Positions 50,538 to 60,486 are shown, counted from the first letter of the stretch. The stretch is DNA of 64,000 nucleotides from Kitasatospora cinereorecta (GCF_024172095.1 NZ_JAMZDX010000009.1:124001-188000), one strand, 5' to 3'. Numbers and translations are program-made. Notes: a model not told the origin generated them from the sequence alone.

Positions 50538-52502
50538 ATGGGTAGTTCCCCCACCACCAGGCGTACCAGGCTGGCGGCGTTCACCGGCGCCGCTTCGCTG
50601 GCGCTCGCCGCCGCCGGACTCGCCGTCACCGCGGCTCCGGCGCAGGCCACCACCGCTCCCGAGCAGGCCTCGGCGGCGGTCTCGGGCCAGGCCCACCACA
50701 GCGGTCTCGCGGCCGACTCCAGTGGCATCTCCAACGAGTTCAACCCGTTCAGCCCGGCGCTCACGCAGAGCAACATCCCGGGGATGAAGCAGTACGCGGC
50801 GCAGAAGCGGGAGCGCATCGCGCACCAGCTCCAGGCGGCGGCCACCGGCCAGCAGACGCTGTCGTACGGCGGCGGTGTCGACGGCATCGGCGTGCAGAGC
50901 GGCCACTCCAAGGTGTACCTGGTGTTCTACGGCAACCAGTGGGGCACCCAGACCACCGACGCCAACGGGAACGCCAAGTTCTCCGGCGACTCGGCGGGCG
51001 CCGCGCAGGCCACGCAGAACATGTTCAAGGGCATCGGCACCAACGGCGAGACCTGGTCGGCCGACCTGACCCAGTGGTGCGACGGCGCGAGCGTCGCCGC
51101 CGGCGCCACCAGCTGCCCGGCCAACGCCAACTTCGTGCCGTACCAGAGCGGCGGCGTGCTGTCCGGTGTCTGGTACGACAACGCGGCAGCCTCCCCGGCG
51201 TCCGCGACCGGCCACCAGCTGGGCGTGGAGGCCGTCAACGCGGCCGCCCACTTCGGCAACACCACGGCCGCGTCCAACCGCGACGCGTACTACGTGATCC
51301 TGTCGCCGCACGGCACCAACCCGGACAACTACCAGAGCCCGACCCAGGGTTACTGCGCCTGGCACGACTGGAACGGCGACACCACGCTGACCGGTGGCGC
51401 GGCCAGCTCGCCGTACGGCGACATCGCGTTCTCCAACCAGCCGTACAACATCGACATGGGCGCGTCCTGCGGTGTCGGCTTCGTCAACTCGCCCGGCACC
51501 CTCGATGGTTGGACGATGACCCTCGGCCACGAGTGGCACGAGATGATGTCCGACCAGAACCCGGCCGGCGGCTGGACCAACCACGTGTCGGGCAGCAGCT
51601 ACAACGGCCAGGAGAACTCGGACGAGTGCGCCTGGATCAAGCCCGGCCAGGCCGGCGGCGCCGCCAACGTCAGCTTCGGCCCGTTCGGCACCTTTGCCGA
51701 GCAGGCCAGCTGGTCGAATGACACCAACTCCTGCGCGATCACCCACGCGATCCTCACCCACGGCACCACCAACACCGTGACGGTGACCAACCCGGGCAGC
51801 CAGTCCGGCACCGTCGGCACCGCGGCGAGCCTGCAGATCCAGGCCTCCGACTCCGCGTCGGGCCAGACCCTGACCTACGCGGCCACCGGCCTGCCGGCCG
51901 GCCTCGCGATCAACTCCGCCACCGGCCTGATCTCCGGCACCCCGACCGCCGCCAGCACCTCCTCGGTGACGGTCACCGCCACCGACACCACGGGCGCCGC
52001 CGGCTCCACGAGCTTCACCTGGACCGAGGCCCCCACCGGCGGTGGCACCTGCACCGCGGCGCAGCTGATCGGTAACGCGGGCTTCGAGACCGGCTCCGCG
52101 GCCCCGTGGACCGCCTCCTCGGGCGTGGTCGACAACTCCGCCTCCGAGGCCGCCCACGGCGGCTCCTGGAAGGCCTGGATGGACGGCTACGGCTCCGCCC
52201 ACAGCGACAGCGTCTCGCAGACCGTCTCGATCCCGGCCGGCTGCAAGGCGACGTTCAGCTTCTGGATGCACATCGACACCGCCGAGACCGGCTCGACCGC
52301 GTACGACAAGCTGACCGTCCAGGCCGGCTCCACCACGCTGGCGACCTACTCCAACGTGAACGCGGCCACCGGCTACGTCCAGAAGTCCTTCGACCTGTCG
52401 GCCTTCGCCGGCCAGAGCGTCACCCTGAAGTTCACCGGCACCGAGGACTCCTCGCTGCAGACCAGCTTCGTGATCGACGACACCGCGCTCAACGTCTCCT
52501 GA
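50538..52502 (+). CDS. Secreted putative metalloprotease with Ig-like and C-terminal beta domain
   Basis: A 654-residue secreted protein. The signal segment is residues 1-38. About 110-410 is a catalytic-like domain with LGHEWHEMMSD: H331-E332-W-H-E335, an HExxE rather than HExxH motif, followed by GWTNHVSG and QENSDECAWIK, a pattern of secreted streptomycete and fungal proteins. About 415-500 is a He_PIG-type Ig-like domain (LTYAATGLPAGLAINSATGL). The last 150 residues form a beta-sandwich resembling a carbohydrate- or cell-wall-binding module. AGAGG precedes ATG 50538. A hairpin follows. Confidence 0.82.
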   Translation: MGSSPTTRRTRLAAFTGAASLALAAAGLAVTAAPAQATTAPEQASAAVSGQAHHSGLAADSSGISNEFNPFSPALTQSNIPGMKQYAAQKRERIAHQLQAAATGQQTLSYGGGVDGIGVQSGHSKVYLVFYGNQWGTQTTDANGNAKFSGDSAGAAQATQNMFKGIGTNGETWSADLTQWCDGASVAAGATSCPANANFVPYQSGGVLSGVWYDNAAASPASATGHQLGVEAVNAAAHFGNTTAASNRDAYYVILSPHGTNPDNYQSPTQGYCAWHDWNGDTTLTGGAASSPYGDIAFSNQPYNIDMGASCGVGFVNSPGTLDGWTMTLGHEWHEMMSDQNPAGGWTNHVSGSSYNGQENSDECAWIKPGQAGGAANVSFGPFGTFAEQASWSNDTNSCAITHAILTHGTTNTVTVTNPGSQSGTVGTAASLQIQASDSASGQTLTYAATGLPAGLAINSATGLISGTPTAASTSSVTVTATDTTGAAGSTSFTWTEAPTGGGTCTAAQLIGNAGFETGSAAPWTASSGVVDNSASEAAHGGSWKAWMDGYGSAHSDSVSQTVSIPAGCKATFSFWMHIDTAETGSTAYDKLTVQAGSTTLATYSNVNAATGYVQKSFDLSAFAGQSVTLKFTGTEDSSLQTSFVIDDTALNVS

Positions 52503-52515
52503 CCGGGACCTGACG

Positions 52516-52555
52516 CGACACCGGGGCGGGCCGTCTGCGGTCCGCCCCGGTGTCG
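52516..52555 (+). terminator. Hairpin after HExxE secreted protein gene
   Basis: Arms 52516-52532 and 52539-52555 form a 17-bp stem with one wobble (starting CGACACCGGGGCGG) and a 6-nt loop. Confidence 0.75.
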
Positions 52556-52654
52556 TCGTGTCCCCGTCGGTGGATCCGATCGGGGTGTCACCGCGTCTCA
52601 CCCACGCGCAAAGAACCAGCACAGAGAACCCGCACAGCGAACGGAGTCCCCGCC

Positions 52655-53095
52655 ATGAAGACGGTGCCCCTGAAGGCGATCCTCACGCTCGGCCTCGCCG
52701 TGCTCGGACCGGTGGCGCTCACCGGGTGCGGGCCGTCCGGCGCGAGCGGCCCCGTCACCGCGGCCGGGGCGGCCCCCGTCGCCCTGGACGAGGGCGCCAA
52801 CCACACCCGGGTCACGGTCGCCGTCGGCGCGACCGTCCGCACCGACCTGCACAGCACCTACTGGTCGCCGGTCACCAGCTCCGATCCGAACCTGCTCGCC
52901 CCCACGGGAACCCCCTCGACCTCCGCCGTGCCGTCCTGCCGTCCCGGCGCCGGCTGCGGGACGGTCACCACCGGGTTCGTCGCCCGTGCCACCGGATCGG
53001 TCCGGCTGACCGCCCGGCGCACCAGCTGCGGCGAGGCCAAGCCCTGCCCGCCCGACCAGCAGGACTACACCGTCGACGTGGACGTCACTCCCTGA
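52655..53095 (+). CDS. Lipoprotein, possibly chagasin-like
   Basis: A 146-residue lipoprotein. The signal (MKTVPLKAILTLGLAVLG) ends in the lipobox ALTGC with lipidated C25. The mature part shows HTRVTVAVGATVRTDLHSTY, GFVARATGSVRLTARRTSC and QDYTVDVDVTP, a beta-strand order recalling inhibitor I42 (chagasin) domains, but the loop motifs are weak. ACGGAG is eight bases before ATG. It follows the HExxE protein gene at 152 bp, and an inhibitor role toward a protease is only a possibility. Confidence 0.72.
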   Translation: MKTVPLKAILTLGLAVLGPVALTGCGPSGASGPVTAAGAAPVALDEGANHTRVTVAVGATVRTDLHSTYWSPVTSSDPNLLAPTGTPSTSAVPSCRPGAGCGTVTTGFVARATGSVRLTARRTSCGEAKPCPPDQQDYTVDVDVTP

Positions 53096-53225
53096 GTGGG
53101 TACGCCACCCAGCGGAACCGTCCCCACGGGATGCCGGGCGCCGGGATCCGTCGCTAGATGGAGAGGGGACCTCGGGCCGACGGAACGAGTCGACGGAACG
53201 ACGAGAGCAAGGGCTGGGACGTCAC

Positions 53226-54215
53226 ATGCAACAACGCACTCTGCGGGATCTCCGGGTGTCCGCCATCGGCCTCGGCTGCATGGGTATGTCCGCCTTCTAC
53301 GGCACCGCCGACCAGGACGAGGGCGCCGCGACCATCCGGCGCGCCCTGGAACTCGGCATCACCTTCCTCGACACCGCCCAGGTCTACGGTCCGCTCACCA
53401 ACGAGTCCCTGGTCGGCGAGGCGATCCGGGGACACCGCGACGAGTACGTCATCGCCACCAAGTTCAACCACCGGATGGACCACGCCGTGCCGGGCGACAT
53501 GTCGACGGTGGGACGGCAGGACGGCTCCGCCGAGCACGTCCGCAGCTCCGTCCACGGCTCGCTCGAACGGCTCGGCACCGACCGCATCGACCTGTACTAC
53601 CAGCACCGCGTCGACCCGAACGTGCCCATCGAGGAGACCGTCGGCGCCCTCGGCGAACTGGTCGCCGAGGGCAAGGTGCGGCACATCGGGCTGAGCGAGG
53701 CGAGCGCCGCGACCATCCGCCGCGCCCACGCCGTCCACCCGGTGACCGCCGTCCAGAGCGAGTACTCGCTGTGGACCCGGGACGTCGAGGCCGAGGTGCT
53801 GCCCACCTGCCGCGAACTCGGCATCGGCTTCGTCCCGTACTCCCCGCTCGGCCGCGGCTTCCTCGCCGGCCGCTTCAGCTCCCCGGACGAACTGGAGGAG
53901 AACGACTTCCGCCGCGGAAACCCGCGCTTCACCGAGGCCAACCTGCGCGCCAACCTCCGGCTCGCGGAGAAGGTCAAGGAGATCGCCGCGGAGAAGGACG
54001 TCACCCCGGCTCAGCTGGCGATCGCCTGGGTCCTGGCCCGGGGCGAGCACCTGGTGCCGATCCCGGGCACCAAGCGCCGCACCTACCTGGAGCAGAACGC
54101 GGGCGCCGTGGACGTCGAGCTGACCGCCGACGACCTGGCCCGCATCGACGCCGAACTGCCCGCGGTGGCGGGCGAGCGCTACGACGAGGCGGGCATGCGG
54201 GCCGTGAACCGCTGA
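53226..54215 (+). CDS. Aldo/keto reductase
   Basis: A 329-residue AKR. Motifs are GLGCMGMSAFYG, ITFLDTAQVYGP (Asp and Tyr of the tetrad), VIATKFNHR (Lys), DLYYQHRVDPN (His) and the C-terminal cofactor segment PIPGTKRRTYLEQN. This is the AKR13-like/YakC group, an NADPH-dependent reductase of aldehydes and ketones. It has a weak ribosome site. The upstream 50 bp hold GACGGAACGA twice (about 53179 and 53193). No neighbour suggests the substrate. Confidence 0.9.
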   Translation: MQQRTLRDLRVSAIGLGCMGMSAFYGTADQDEGAATIRRALELGITFLDTAQVYGPLTNESLVGEAIRGHRDEYVIATKFNHRMDHAVPGDMSTVGRQDGSAEHVRSSVHGSLERLGTDRIDLYYQHRVDPNVPIEETVGALGELVAEGKVRHIGLSEASAATIRRAHAVHPVTAVQSEYSLWTRDVEAEVLPTCRELGIGFVPYSPLGRGFLAGRFSSPDELEENDFRRGNPRFTEANLRANLRLAEKVKEIAAEKDVTPAQLAIAWVLARGEHLVPIPGTKRRTYLEQNAGAVDVELTADDLARIDAELPAVAGERYDEAGMRAVNR

Positions 54216-54422
54216 CGGTCCGTCGGAGGTACCGGACGGCGCTGATCGGATGACGATCGGACCGCGGGACGGAGTGTCCGGCGGCTCCCCGCGGATGCCC
54301 GGATAGCTTGGCGGGGCGGCCCCAGGTTCGTCCGGGAGGGCGGTCGGCCGCACGGTTCAGGCAGCGGGTGACGGCCGGCGCAATCCGGGTGTCTCCCGCC
54401 CGTAGCAGTGAGGGGAACGCCG

Positions 54423-56048
54423 GTGGGGCTCGACGCCGCGACCGCTGTCTCGTCCACTTCGTCCACCTCATCCACCGACTCGACCCGCCGGACGCTGCTC
54501 AAGGGGCTGGCGGCGGCCGGGCTGGGCGCCGGGCTGGGCGTCCGGTCACCGTCCCCGGCGTGGGCGGCGGAACCGGCTGATGGACCGGCCCCGGTGGACC
54601 CGACGGACGAGTGGGACGCCTTCGCCGCCCGGGTACGCGAGGAGTTCACCGCGATGGGCCTGGCCGGCGCGGCCGTGGCCGTGGTCAGCGCGGACCGGGT
54701 CCTGCTCACCCTCCCACTCGGCGTACGTGACGTGGAGAGCCGTGCGCCGGTCACCTCCTCGACCCGCTTCCTGGTCGCCTCGACCACCAAGTCGATGACC
54801 TCGCTGCTCGCCGCCACCCACGTCGACCAGCGACGCCTGGCGTGGGACCAGCCGGCCGTCGACGCCTGGCCCGGCTTCCGGGCACCCACCGACCGGCTGA
54901 CCCGCTCGCTGCGGGTCCGCGACCTGCTGGGCATGGCCACCGGCATCGACGAGCCGCCCGCCCTCTCCGGCCTGCACGAGGGCGACCCTGCCGCCCCGCA
55001 GCTGCTCCGCTCCCTGGTCACCCTGCCGGTGGTGGCGCCGCCGAACACGACGTTCCGCTACAACAACACGGTGTACTCCGCCGGCGGCTACCTGCCGCTG
55101 CTCGCCGACGGCGTGTCCGCCGACGCCCTCACCGGCACGTTCGCCGACGAGATGCAGCGCCGGGTGTACGGGCCCACCGGCATGGCCGGCGCCCGGATCG
55201 CGGACGACCCCCGCGGACTGGTCACCGACTTCATGCGCGGCTACGCACCCGACCTCACCGGCGCCAACCGACCGCTCGCCTACGGGCCGGTCGGCAGCTA
55301 CGCCCCGGCCGGCGGCACCCTCGCCTCCCTCGACGACATGGCCGCCTACGTCCGCCTCCAGCTGCGCCACGGCATCTCCGTCGACGGCCACCAAGTGGTG
55401 TCGGCGCAGAACCTCGCCGAGTGCTGGAAGCCGCACATCCCGGTCCCCGTCTCGCCCGACTTCGACCCGGACGTCACCGAATCCGGCTACGGGATGGGCT
55501 GGATCCGCCACCGGTTCTGCGACGGCACCTCGCTGATCTGGCACAACGGCGGGATCGACGGCTTCACCTCGTACATCGGCTTCCTGCCCGAGCACGACCT
55601 CGGGCTGGTCGTGCTCAACGGAACGAACCCGTCCCCGACCGGGCAGCACTTCTACCTCTACGTCCTCAACCTGCTGCTCAGCGAGCGGTTCGGCCTCAAC
55701 AAGGGTGTCCCCGCCAAGGTCCACACCGCCCACCTGGCCGCCCTGGAGGAGTTGCGCGCCCTCGGACGCCGCACCTTCCCGACCGACCCCGGCGCCACCG
55801 CGCCGTACCTGGGCCACTACGAGGGCGGCTACCGCCTCACCCGCAGCGGCCTCGACCTGTTCCTCCGCCTCGGGCCGCGGACCATGCCGCTCGGGGTCAT
55901 GGACGACGGCAGCTACGTGATGACCGGCGGGCTGCTGGTCGGCAACGCGGTCCACCTCACCCGGGACGTCGACAACACTCCCCGGATCGAGGTGGTCGGC
56001 TTCGAGACCGTCCGCCGCACCACCGGGCTGGAGACCCCGGCCGGGTAG
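54423..56048 (+). CDS. Tat-exported serine hydrolase (class C beta-lactamase fold)
   Basis: A 541-residue protein. A Ser/Thr-rich head (built of TCN-TCN-ACN repeats) precedes a Tat signal, TRRTLLKGLAAAGLGAGLG. The penicillin-binding/AmpC-like fold shows S120-T-T-K123, the Y-x-N-like YNNT and HNGG. Such proteins act as D-aminopeptidases, esterases or beta-lactamases. GTG 54423 is chosen since GAGGGG lies five bases upstream; GTG 54408 lacks a site. The C-terminal 120 residues form a beta domain as in Dap-like proteins. Confidence 0.87.
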   Translation: MGLDAATAVSSTSSTSSTDSTRRTLLKGLAAAGLGAGLGVRSPSPAWAAEPADGPAPVDPTDEWDAFAARVREEFTAMGLAGAAVAVVSADRVLLTLPLGVRDVESRAPVTSSTRFLVASTTKSMTSLLAATHVDQRRLAWDQPAVDAWPGFRAPTDRLTRSLRVRDLLGMATGIDEPPALSGLHEGDPAAPQLLRSLVTLPVVAPPNTTFRYNNTVYSAGGYLPLLADGVSADALTGTFADEMQRRVYGPTGMAGARIADDPRGLVTDFMRGYAPDLTGANRPLAYGPVGSYAPAGGTLASLDDMAAYVRLQLRHGISVDGHQVVSAQNLAECWKPHIPVPVSPDFDPDVTESGYGMGWIRHRFCDGTSLIWHNGGIDGFTSYIGFLPEHDLGLVVLNGTNPSPTGQHFYLYVLNLLLSERFGLNKGVPAKVHTAHLAALEELRALGRRTFPTDPGATAPYLGHYEGGYRLTRSGLDLFLRLGPRTMPLGVMDDGSYVMTGGLLVGNAVHLTRDVDNTPRIEVVGFETVRRTTGLETPAG

Positions 56049-56108
56049 CCGCCCGACGTCCGGGTGACAGGTGCGCGAGCGCGTGGAGCCGGACGCCCGC
56101 ACCGGGTG

Positions 56109-57536
56109 TCAGGGGCGGCCGAGGAGGGCTGCGCCGGCGACGGCGTCCGTCCGGGCGGTGAAGAAGTCGGCGAACGCGGTGACGAACTCCTCCTCGCTGA
56201 TCCGGCCGTCGCCGTCGGTGTCCAACTGGCGGAAACCGTCGTTGAGTTCGGCCGGGTGGACCCGTGATCCGCCGAAGAGGACGCGGTACTCGTCCGCGCA
56301 CAGGTGGCCGCCGCCGTCGGCGTCCGCGGCCCGGAACAGCGCACGAACCGCCGGCACCAGACCGTGCTCCAGGTAGGCCGGGTCCCGGTCGACCCCGGCG
56401 AGCATCGCCGAGACGAACTCCTCGCAGTCCACGGTGCCGTCGCCGTCGGCGTCCATGGCCGTGCGGAGCTGCTGCCACCAGGTCTCGAACGCGGCGTAGA
56501 GCACGTCCTCCCGCTCGACGGGGAGTTCCAGCTGCCAGCAGACGTTGTGGACCATCGCCTGGAGGTCGGCCGAGTCGACCCGTCCGTCGCCGGTCTGGTC
56601 CAGCACCTGGTGGAAGAACGCCTCCAGTCGGGCCCGGCGCGAGTCGACGGTACGCGGCCGGCTCGCCGGACGGGCCGGCGTACGCCGCGGGGCCGGTCGG
56701 CCGTCGGCGGTGGGGGAGGGGCGGTGGCGGTAGCGCAGGTGCTCGGGAAGGCGGGTCATGACGTGCCGCACACCGCGGTGCACCGCCCACGACAACGCCG
56801 CGGCGGGCCGCGTCCGCCGCGTCCCGAACCGCTCGTGCCACGCCGGCGGCAGGTCGGCCACCGTCAGGCTGCTCAGCGTGCGGGCCGCGGCGACCCGCAG
56901 CAGCGGCCACGCGGGCGCCAGCCGTCCGATCCGCCGAGGGGCCGGCGCCTCGCGGAGGATCCCGAACAGCAGATGACGTACCACGTCCCCGTACTCGAGC
57001 ACTTCGCGGACATGGCGCTCCAGGTAGGGCGGCACGTCCGCCGCCGTCGCCGGCAGCACCTCGTCGGGGATCTCCAGCGCCGCGCAGACGTCCCTGAACT
57101 CGTCGTACAGATCGTCGAGTTCGGCCGGTCGCAGGCGCTTGCCGGACAGTTCGTGCATCGCCGTGATCGCCTCGTACAGCGTCACCATCACCCAGGCGCG
57201 CACCTCCGGATCCTCGGCGGTGTACGGTCGCCCCGCGTCGTCGGTGCCGTGGATCCGGCGATGGGTACGGGCCAACCGGGCCACCTCCAACCGGCGCTCC
57301 TCCGGACCCGCGGAGAACAGCCGCGCCCCGGAGTCCACCGTGTGCTGGATGCGGCGCCATGGGTGTGCGCGGTACGTCGAGTACCGGTCCATGCCGGCCG
57401 CGACGGCGGGATGCGCCGCCTGGAGGACGATCAACCGCCAGGCCACCAGCCCGATCCGCCACTCGCCGAGGCTCCGGCGCAGCGCGCTGCGGCTGTCGGG
57501 CGGGGACGCGGCCGGCACGGACGACGTGGACGTCAT
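56109..57536 (-). CDS. DUF2236 (MpaB/latex-clearing-like) domain fused to four EF-hands
   Basis: A 475-residue fusion. Residues 20-265 are DUF2236: AAHPAVAAGMDRYSTYRAHP, then R62, T66 and H96 with the spacing of the heme-region residues R164/T168/H198 known from latex-clearing protein Lcp. A basic linker (about 268-300) leads to four EF-hand loops at 313-324, 362-373 (DADGDGTVDCEE), 405-416 and 439-450 (DTDGDGRISEEE), resembling calerythrin. Loop 1 ends in Asp and loop 3 has Gly at a ligand position, so they may be weaker. A heme oxygenase-like activity regulated by Ca2+ is inferred. GGAG is five bases before ATG 57536. Confidence 0.85.
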   Translation of the reverse strand: MTSTSSVPAASPPDSRSALRRSLGEWRIGLVAWRLIVLQAAHPAVAAGMDRYSTYRAHPWRRIQHTVDSGARLFSAGPEERRLEVARLARTHRRIHGTDDAGRPYTAEDPEVRAWVMVTLYEAITAMHELSGKRLRPAELDDLYDEFRDVCAALEIPDEVLPATAADVPPYLERHVREVLEYGDVVRHLLFGILREAPAPRRIGRLAPAWPLLRVAAARTLSSLTVADLPPAWHERFGTRRTRPAAALSWAVHRGVRHVMTRLPEHLRYRHRPSPTADGRPAPRRTPARPASRPRTVDSRRARLEAFFHQVLDQTGDGRVDSADLQAMVHNVCWQLELPVEREDVLYAAFETWWQQLRTAMDADGDGTVDCEEFVSAMLAGVDRDPAYLEHGLVPAVRALFRAADADGGGHLCADEYRVLFGGSRVHPAELNDGFRQLDTDGDGRISEEEFVTAFADFFTARTDAVAGAALLGRP

Positions 57537-57682
57537 GGGGGCTCCGAGGGGCGAGGAGACGGGCAGGTGACACCACGTACAACGGGCCCGAGGGCCGCGC
57601 GGCACGTCGGATCACTCCTGCGTGCCGCGCGGTCGAACTCCGCTGCGGGTCGTTCCTGTCGTCGTGTGCCCCGCCGGAGGGC

Positions 57683-58228
57683 TCAGCCGGCCGGCGTGAG
57701 CGGGTGGCGCACGCCGAACCACTGCTCGGCGCCGAACTCCTCGAACCGCTCCACCTCGGTGAACCCCAGCTTCGCCGCGACGCGCATCGAGGGGTCGTTG
57801 GCGGTCTGGGTGGTGAGCACCACCGGCTCGCCGGGAAGCACCTCGGAGAACCAGTCCAGCGCCGCCGCGCACGCCTCGCCGGCGTACCCGCGACCCCACG
57901 CCTGCGGCAGGAACATGTAGCCGAGCTCGGTCTCTCCGGCCTCCGGACGGACGTGACCCGGCCGCTCCGCGGCGCGCGGGTCCAGCGTCACGATGCCGAT
58001 CATCGCCTCGTCGAGAGCGACCACGAGAAGTCCGGGACGCCGCCTCGGCACCTCGGGAACCGCCCGCTCCATCTCCTCGCGCGCCCGGGGACCGCCGATG
58101 TAGGTGCCCACCTCCGGCGAGGTGAACAGCTCGATGACCGCCGCTCGGTCCCGGGCCTCGGGCTCGCGCAGCACCAGGCGTTCGGTCCGTATCGGGGCGG
58201 GAGGCCAGACGCGTTCGATGTCAGTCAT
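57683..58228 (-). CDS. GNAT acetyltransferase
   Basis: A 181-residue GNAT protein: RTERLVLREPEARDRAAVIE, ELGYMFLPQAWGRGYAGEAC (acetyl-CoA site Q-x-W-G-x-G-Y) and NDPSMRVAAKLGFTEVERF. Acetyltransf_3 pattern. TAGGTT (minus, 58241-58236) lies 7 nt before ATG 58228, suggesting a leaderless mRNA. Its substrate is unknown. Same strand as the DUF2236-EF-hand gene, 146 bp upstream of it. Confidence 0.88.
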   Translation of the reverse strand: MTDIERVWPPAPIRTERLVLREPEARDRAAVIELFTSPEVGTYIGGPRAREEMERAVPEVPRRRPGLLVVALDEAMIGIVTLDPRAAERPGHVRPEAGETELGYMFLPQAWGRGYAGEACAAALDWFSEVLPGEPVVLTTQTANDPSMRVAAKLGFTEVERFEEFGAEQWFGVRHPLTPAG

Positions 58229-58515
58229 GACCGGCAACCTATCGCACACGATCCGAGCAACCCCTCGCCCGGCCGTCCCGGTGGGCGCTGCGGGGAAGTC
58301 GCCCGGGTTCCGGTCGGGTTGGGGGCGGGGCGCGCAACGGCTTCCCGTCGAGGTCCGGTGCGGGTGGTGTGCGCGTGGTGTGGCGGGAGGCGGGTTCCGG
58401 TTCGGGTGGTGCGGCGGGCGCCGGGCGTTCGGGTGGCGAGCGGGCGGTATTCAGCGGGAGTACACGCGGTTTCAAGGTGCCGCCGTCAGAGTTCGGCGTC
58501 GTGCCTACCACTCAC

Positions 58516-60465
58516 ATGCGTGTCGGCGTCGCCTCCGTGAGCGCCGCTGCCTTGACGTTCTCAGGTCTGGTGCTCACCGGGATGGTCGCTGCGCAGCCCG
58601 CGGCGGCCGCCGACCCGGCCGGCTACCAGAACGTTCGGATCAACGAGGTCACCTCGTCGAACAACGACACGGTCGAGCTGTACAACAGCGGCTCGACCAC
58701 CGTGAGCATCAGCGGCTGGAAGATGTCCGACGACAGCTTCTCGCCGCAGTCGTTCAGCCCGTCGTCGAGCTCGATCCCGGCCGGTGGCTTCGTCACCTTC
58801 AACTCGCCCAAGGGGCTGGGTGACTCGGACAAGGTGGTGATCTACACGGCCGACGGTACGGTGGTCGACCGGGTCGAGTGGGCCACCAACGGCGCGAAGC
58901 CGGCGATGGCGCGCTGCGGCGGCGACGGCACCGGGGCGTGGGTGACCACGACCGCGGCGACCACGTTCGGCGCCGCCAACGCCTCCGGCTGTCCGGCGTC
59001 GATCCCGGCGGCGAGCAAGGTGCGGATCAACGAGGTCACCTCGGACGGCGCTGACACCGTGGAGCTGTACAACGGCGGCACGAGCGCGGTCGGCATCGGC
59101 TCGTGGAAGTACGTCGACAACGACACCACCCACTCGCCGGTCACCGTCTCGTCGTCCTCGCCGAGCGCGACCAGCATCCCGGCGGGAGGCTACGTCACGT
59201 TCACCTCCGGCATCGGTCTTGGCGGAAACGACTCGCTGTTCCTGATCGACGGCAGCGGCAACACCATCGACTCGGTGACCTGGGCGCCCAGTGGTGCCTC
59301 GCCGTCGGACGAGCGGTGTGCCGGCGTGTTCCAGACCTCCGCGAGCGCGACGTTCGGCAGCGCGAACTCCTGCTCGGGCAGCGGCGGTGGCGGCGGCGGT
59401 CAGACCGGCCATCTGCTGGGCGGTGGCGGCGCGCTGACCAGCGGCTGCACCCCGGAGGCGCCGTCCGGTACGGGCTCCACCCCGGCGGGCACCCTGGCGT
59501 GGCCGGGCGGGCTGGACGTGACGATCGCCGACAACGTCTGCGCGTTCACCACGTCCACCGGCCCGGAGGGCCGCGACGTGAGCGGGCTGGCGTTCGACCC
59601 GGCGAACCCGTCGGTGCTGTGGGCGGCCAAGAACAAGAACTGGCTGTACAAGCTGGTGAAGAGCAACGGCAAGTGGATCCCGGACGCGTCGTGGAGCGCG
59701 ACCGGCAAGCAGATCCGCTTCGCGGGCGGCACCGGCCAGCCGGACTCCGAGGGTCTGACGGTCGGCAGCAACGGCCACATCTACGTGACCTCCGAGCGCG
59801 ACAACGCCAACAACACGGTCCCCAAGGACACGGTCATGGAGTTCGACCCGGCCGCGACCGGTTCGACGCTGACGCCAATTCACCAGTGGGACATGACCGC
59901 GCAGTTCCCGCAGCTCAACACGGGCAACAAGGACGACGCCAACCTGGGCTTCGAGGGCGTCGGCTACGTGCCGGACAGCTGGCTGACCGGCAACGGCTGG
60001 GTCGACCCGCTGACCGGTGCCGCCTACAACCCGGCGAACTACCCGCTGCACGGCTCGGGCCTGTTCTTCGCCGGCCTGGAGTGGGACGGCACGCTGCACG
60101 TCTACGGTCTGAACTCGGACGGCACGTTCACCACGTTCGGCACGATCGCGACCGGCAAGGTCTCGGTGATGGACGTGACGTTCGACGCGGGCACCCAGCG
60201 CATCGTCGCGACCTGCGACAACACCTGCGGTGAGACGCACACCCTGATGAAGGTCGACGCCAGTGGCGCGATCGTGCCGGACGTGACGTACACCAACCCG
60301 GCCGTCATGCCGGTCGACAACCTGGAGGGCTTCGCGATCGCGCCGACCTCCACCTGCGTAAACGGCTTCCGCGAGGCGGTCTGGTCCGACGACGGCATCT
60401 ACGGCTTCGGCACCGGGACCTCGTCCAACGGCCACGCCCTGTACAGCGGCACCTTCCCCTGCTGA
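58516..60465 (+). CDS. Secreted lamin-tail domain and propeller-like protein
   Basis: A 649-residue exported protein. The signal segment (residues 1-34) is followed by two lamin-tail domains (about 40-155 and 170-290), each starting VRINEVTS and showing DTVELYN, ISGWK and PAGGFVTF. A poly-Gly spacer leads to a C-terminal region (about 320-640) with repeated beta units such as LAFDPANPSVLWAAKNKNWL and EGLTVGSNGHIYVTSERDN, resembling an SdiA-regulated/esterase-like beta-propeller. Lamin-tail domains occur in bacterial surface proteins and nucleases; no nuclease motif is visible. It ends at a hairpin shared with the signal peptidase gene. Confidence 0.83.
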   Translation: MRVGVASVSAAALTFSGLVLTGMVAAQPAAAADPAGYQNVRINEVTSSNNDTVELYNSGSTTVSISGWKMSDDSFSPQSFSPSSSSIPAGGFVTFNSPKGLGDSDKVVIYTADGTVVDRVEWATNGAKPAMARCGGDGTGAWVTTTAATTFGAANASGCPASIPAASKVRINEVTSDGADTVELYNGGTSAVGIGSWKYVDNDTTHSPVTVSSSSPSATSIPAGGYVTFTSGIGLGGNDSLFLIDGSGNTIDSVTWAPSGASPSDERCAGVFQTSASATFGSANSCSGSGGGGGGQTGHLLGGGGALTSGCTPEAPSGTGSTPAGTLAWPGGLDVTIADNVCAFTTSTGPEGRDVSGLAFDPANPSVLWAAKNKNWLYKLVKSNGKWIPDASWSATGKQIRFAGGTGQPDSEGLTVGSNGHIYVTSERDNANNTVPKDTVMEFDPAATGSTLTPIHQWDMTAQFPQLNTGNKDDANLGFEGVGYVPDSWLTGNGWVDPLTGAAYNPANYPLHGSGLFFAGLEWDGTLHVYGLNSDGTFTTFGTIATGKVSVMDVTFDAGTQRIVATCDNTCGETHTLMKVDASGAIVPDVTYTNPAVMPVDNLEGFAIAPTSTCVNGFREAVWSDDGIYGFGTGTSSNGHALYSGTFPC

Positions 60466-60486
60466 TCCCCCCGACCGGAGGACTCC

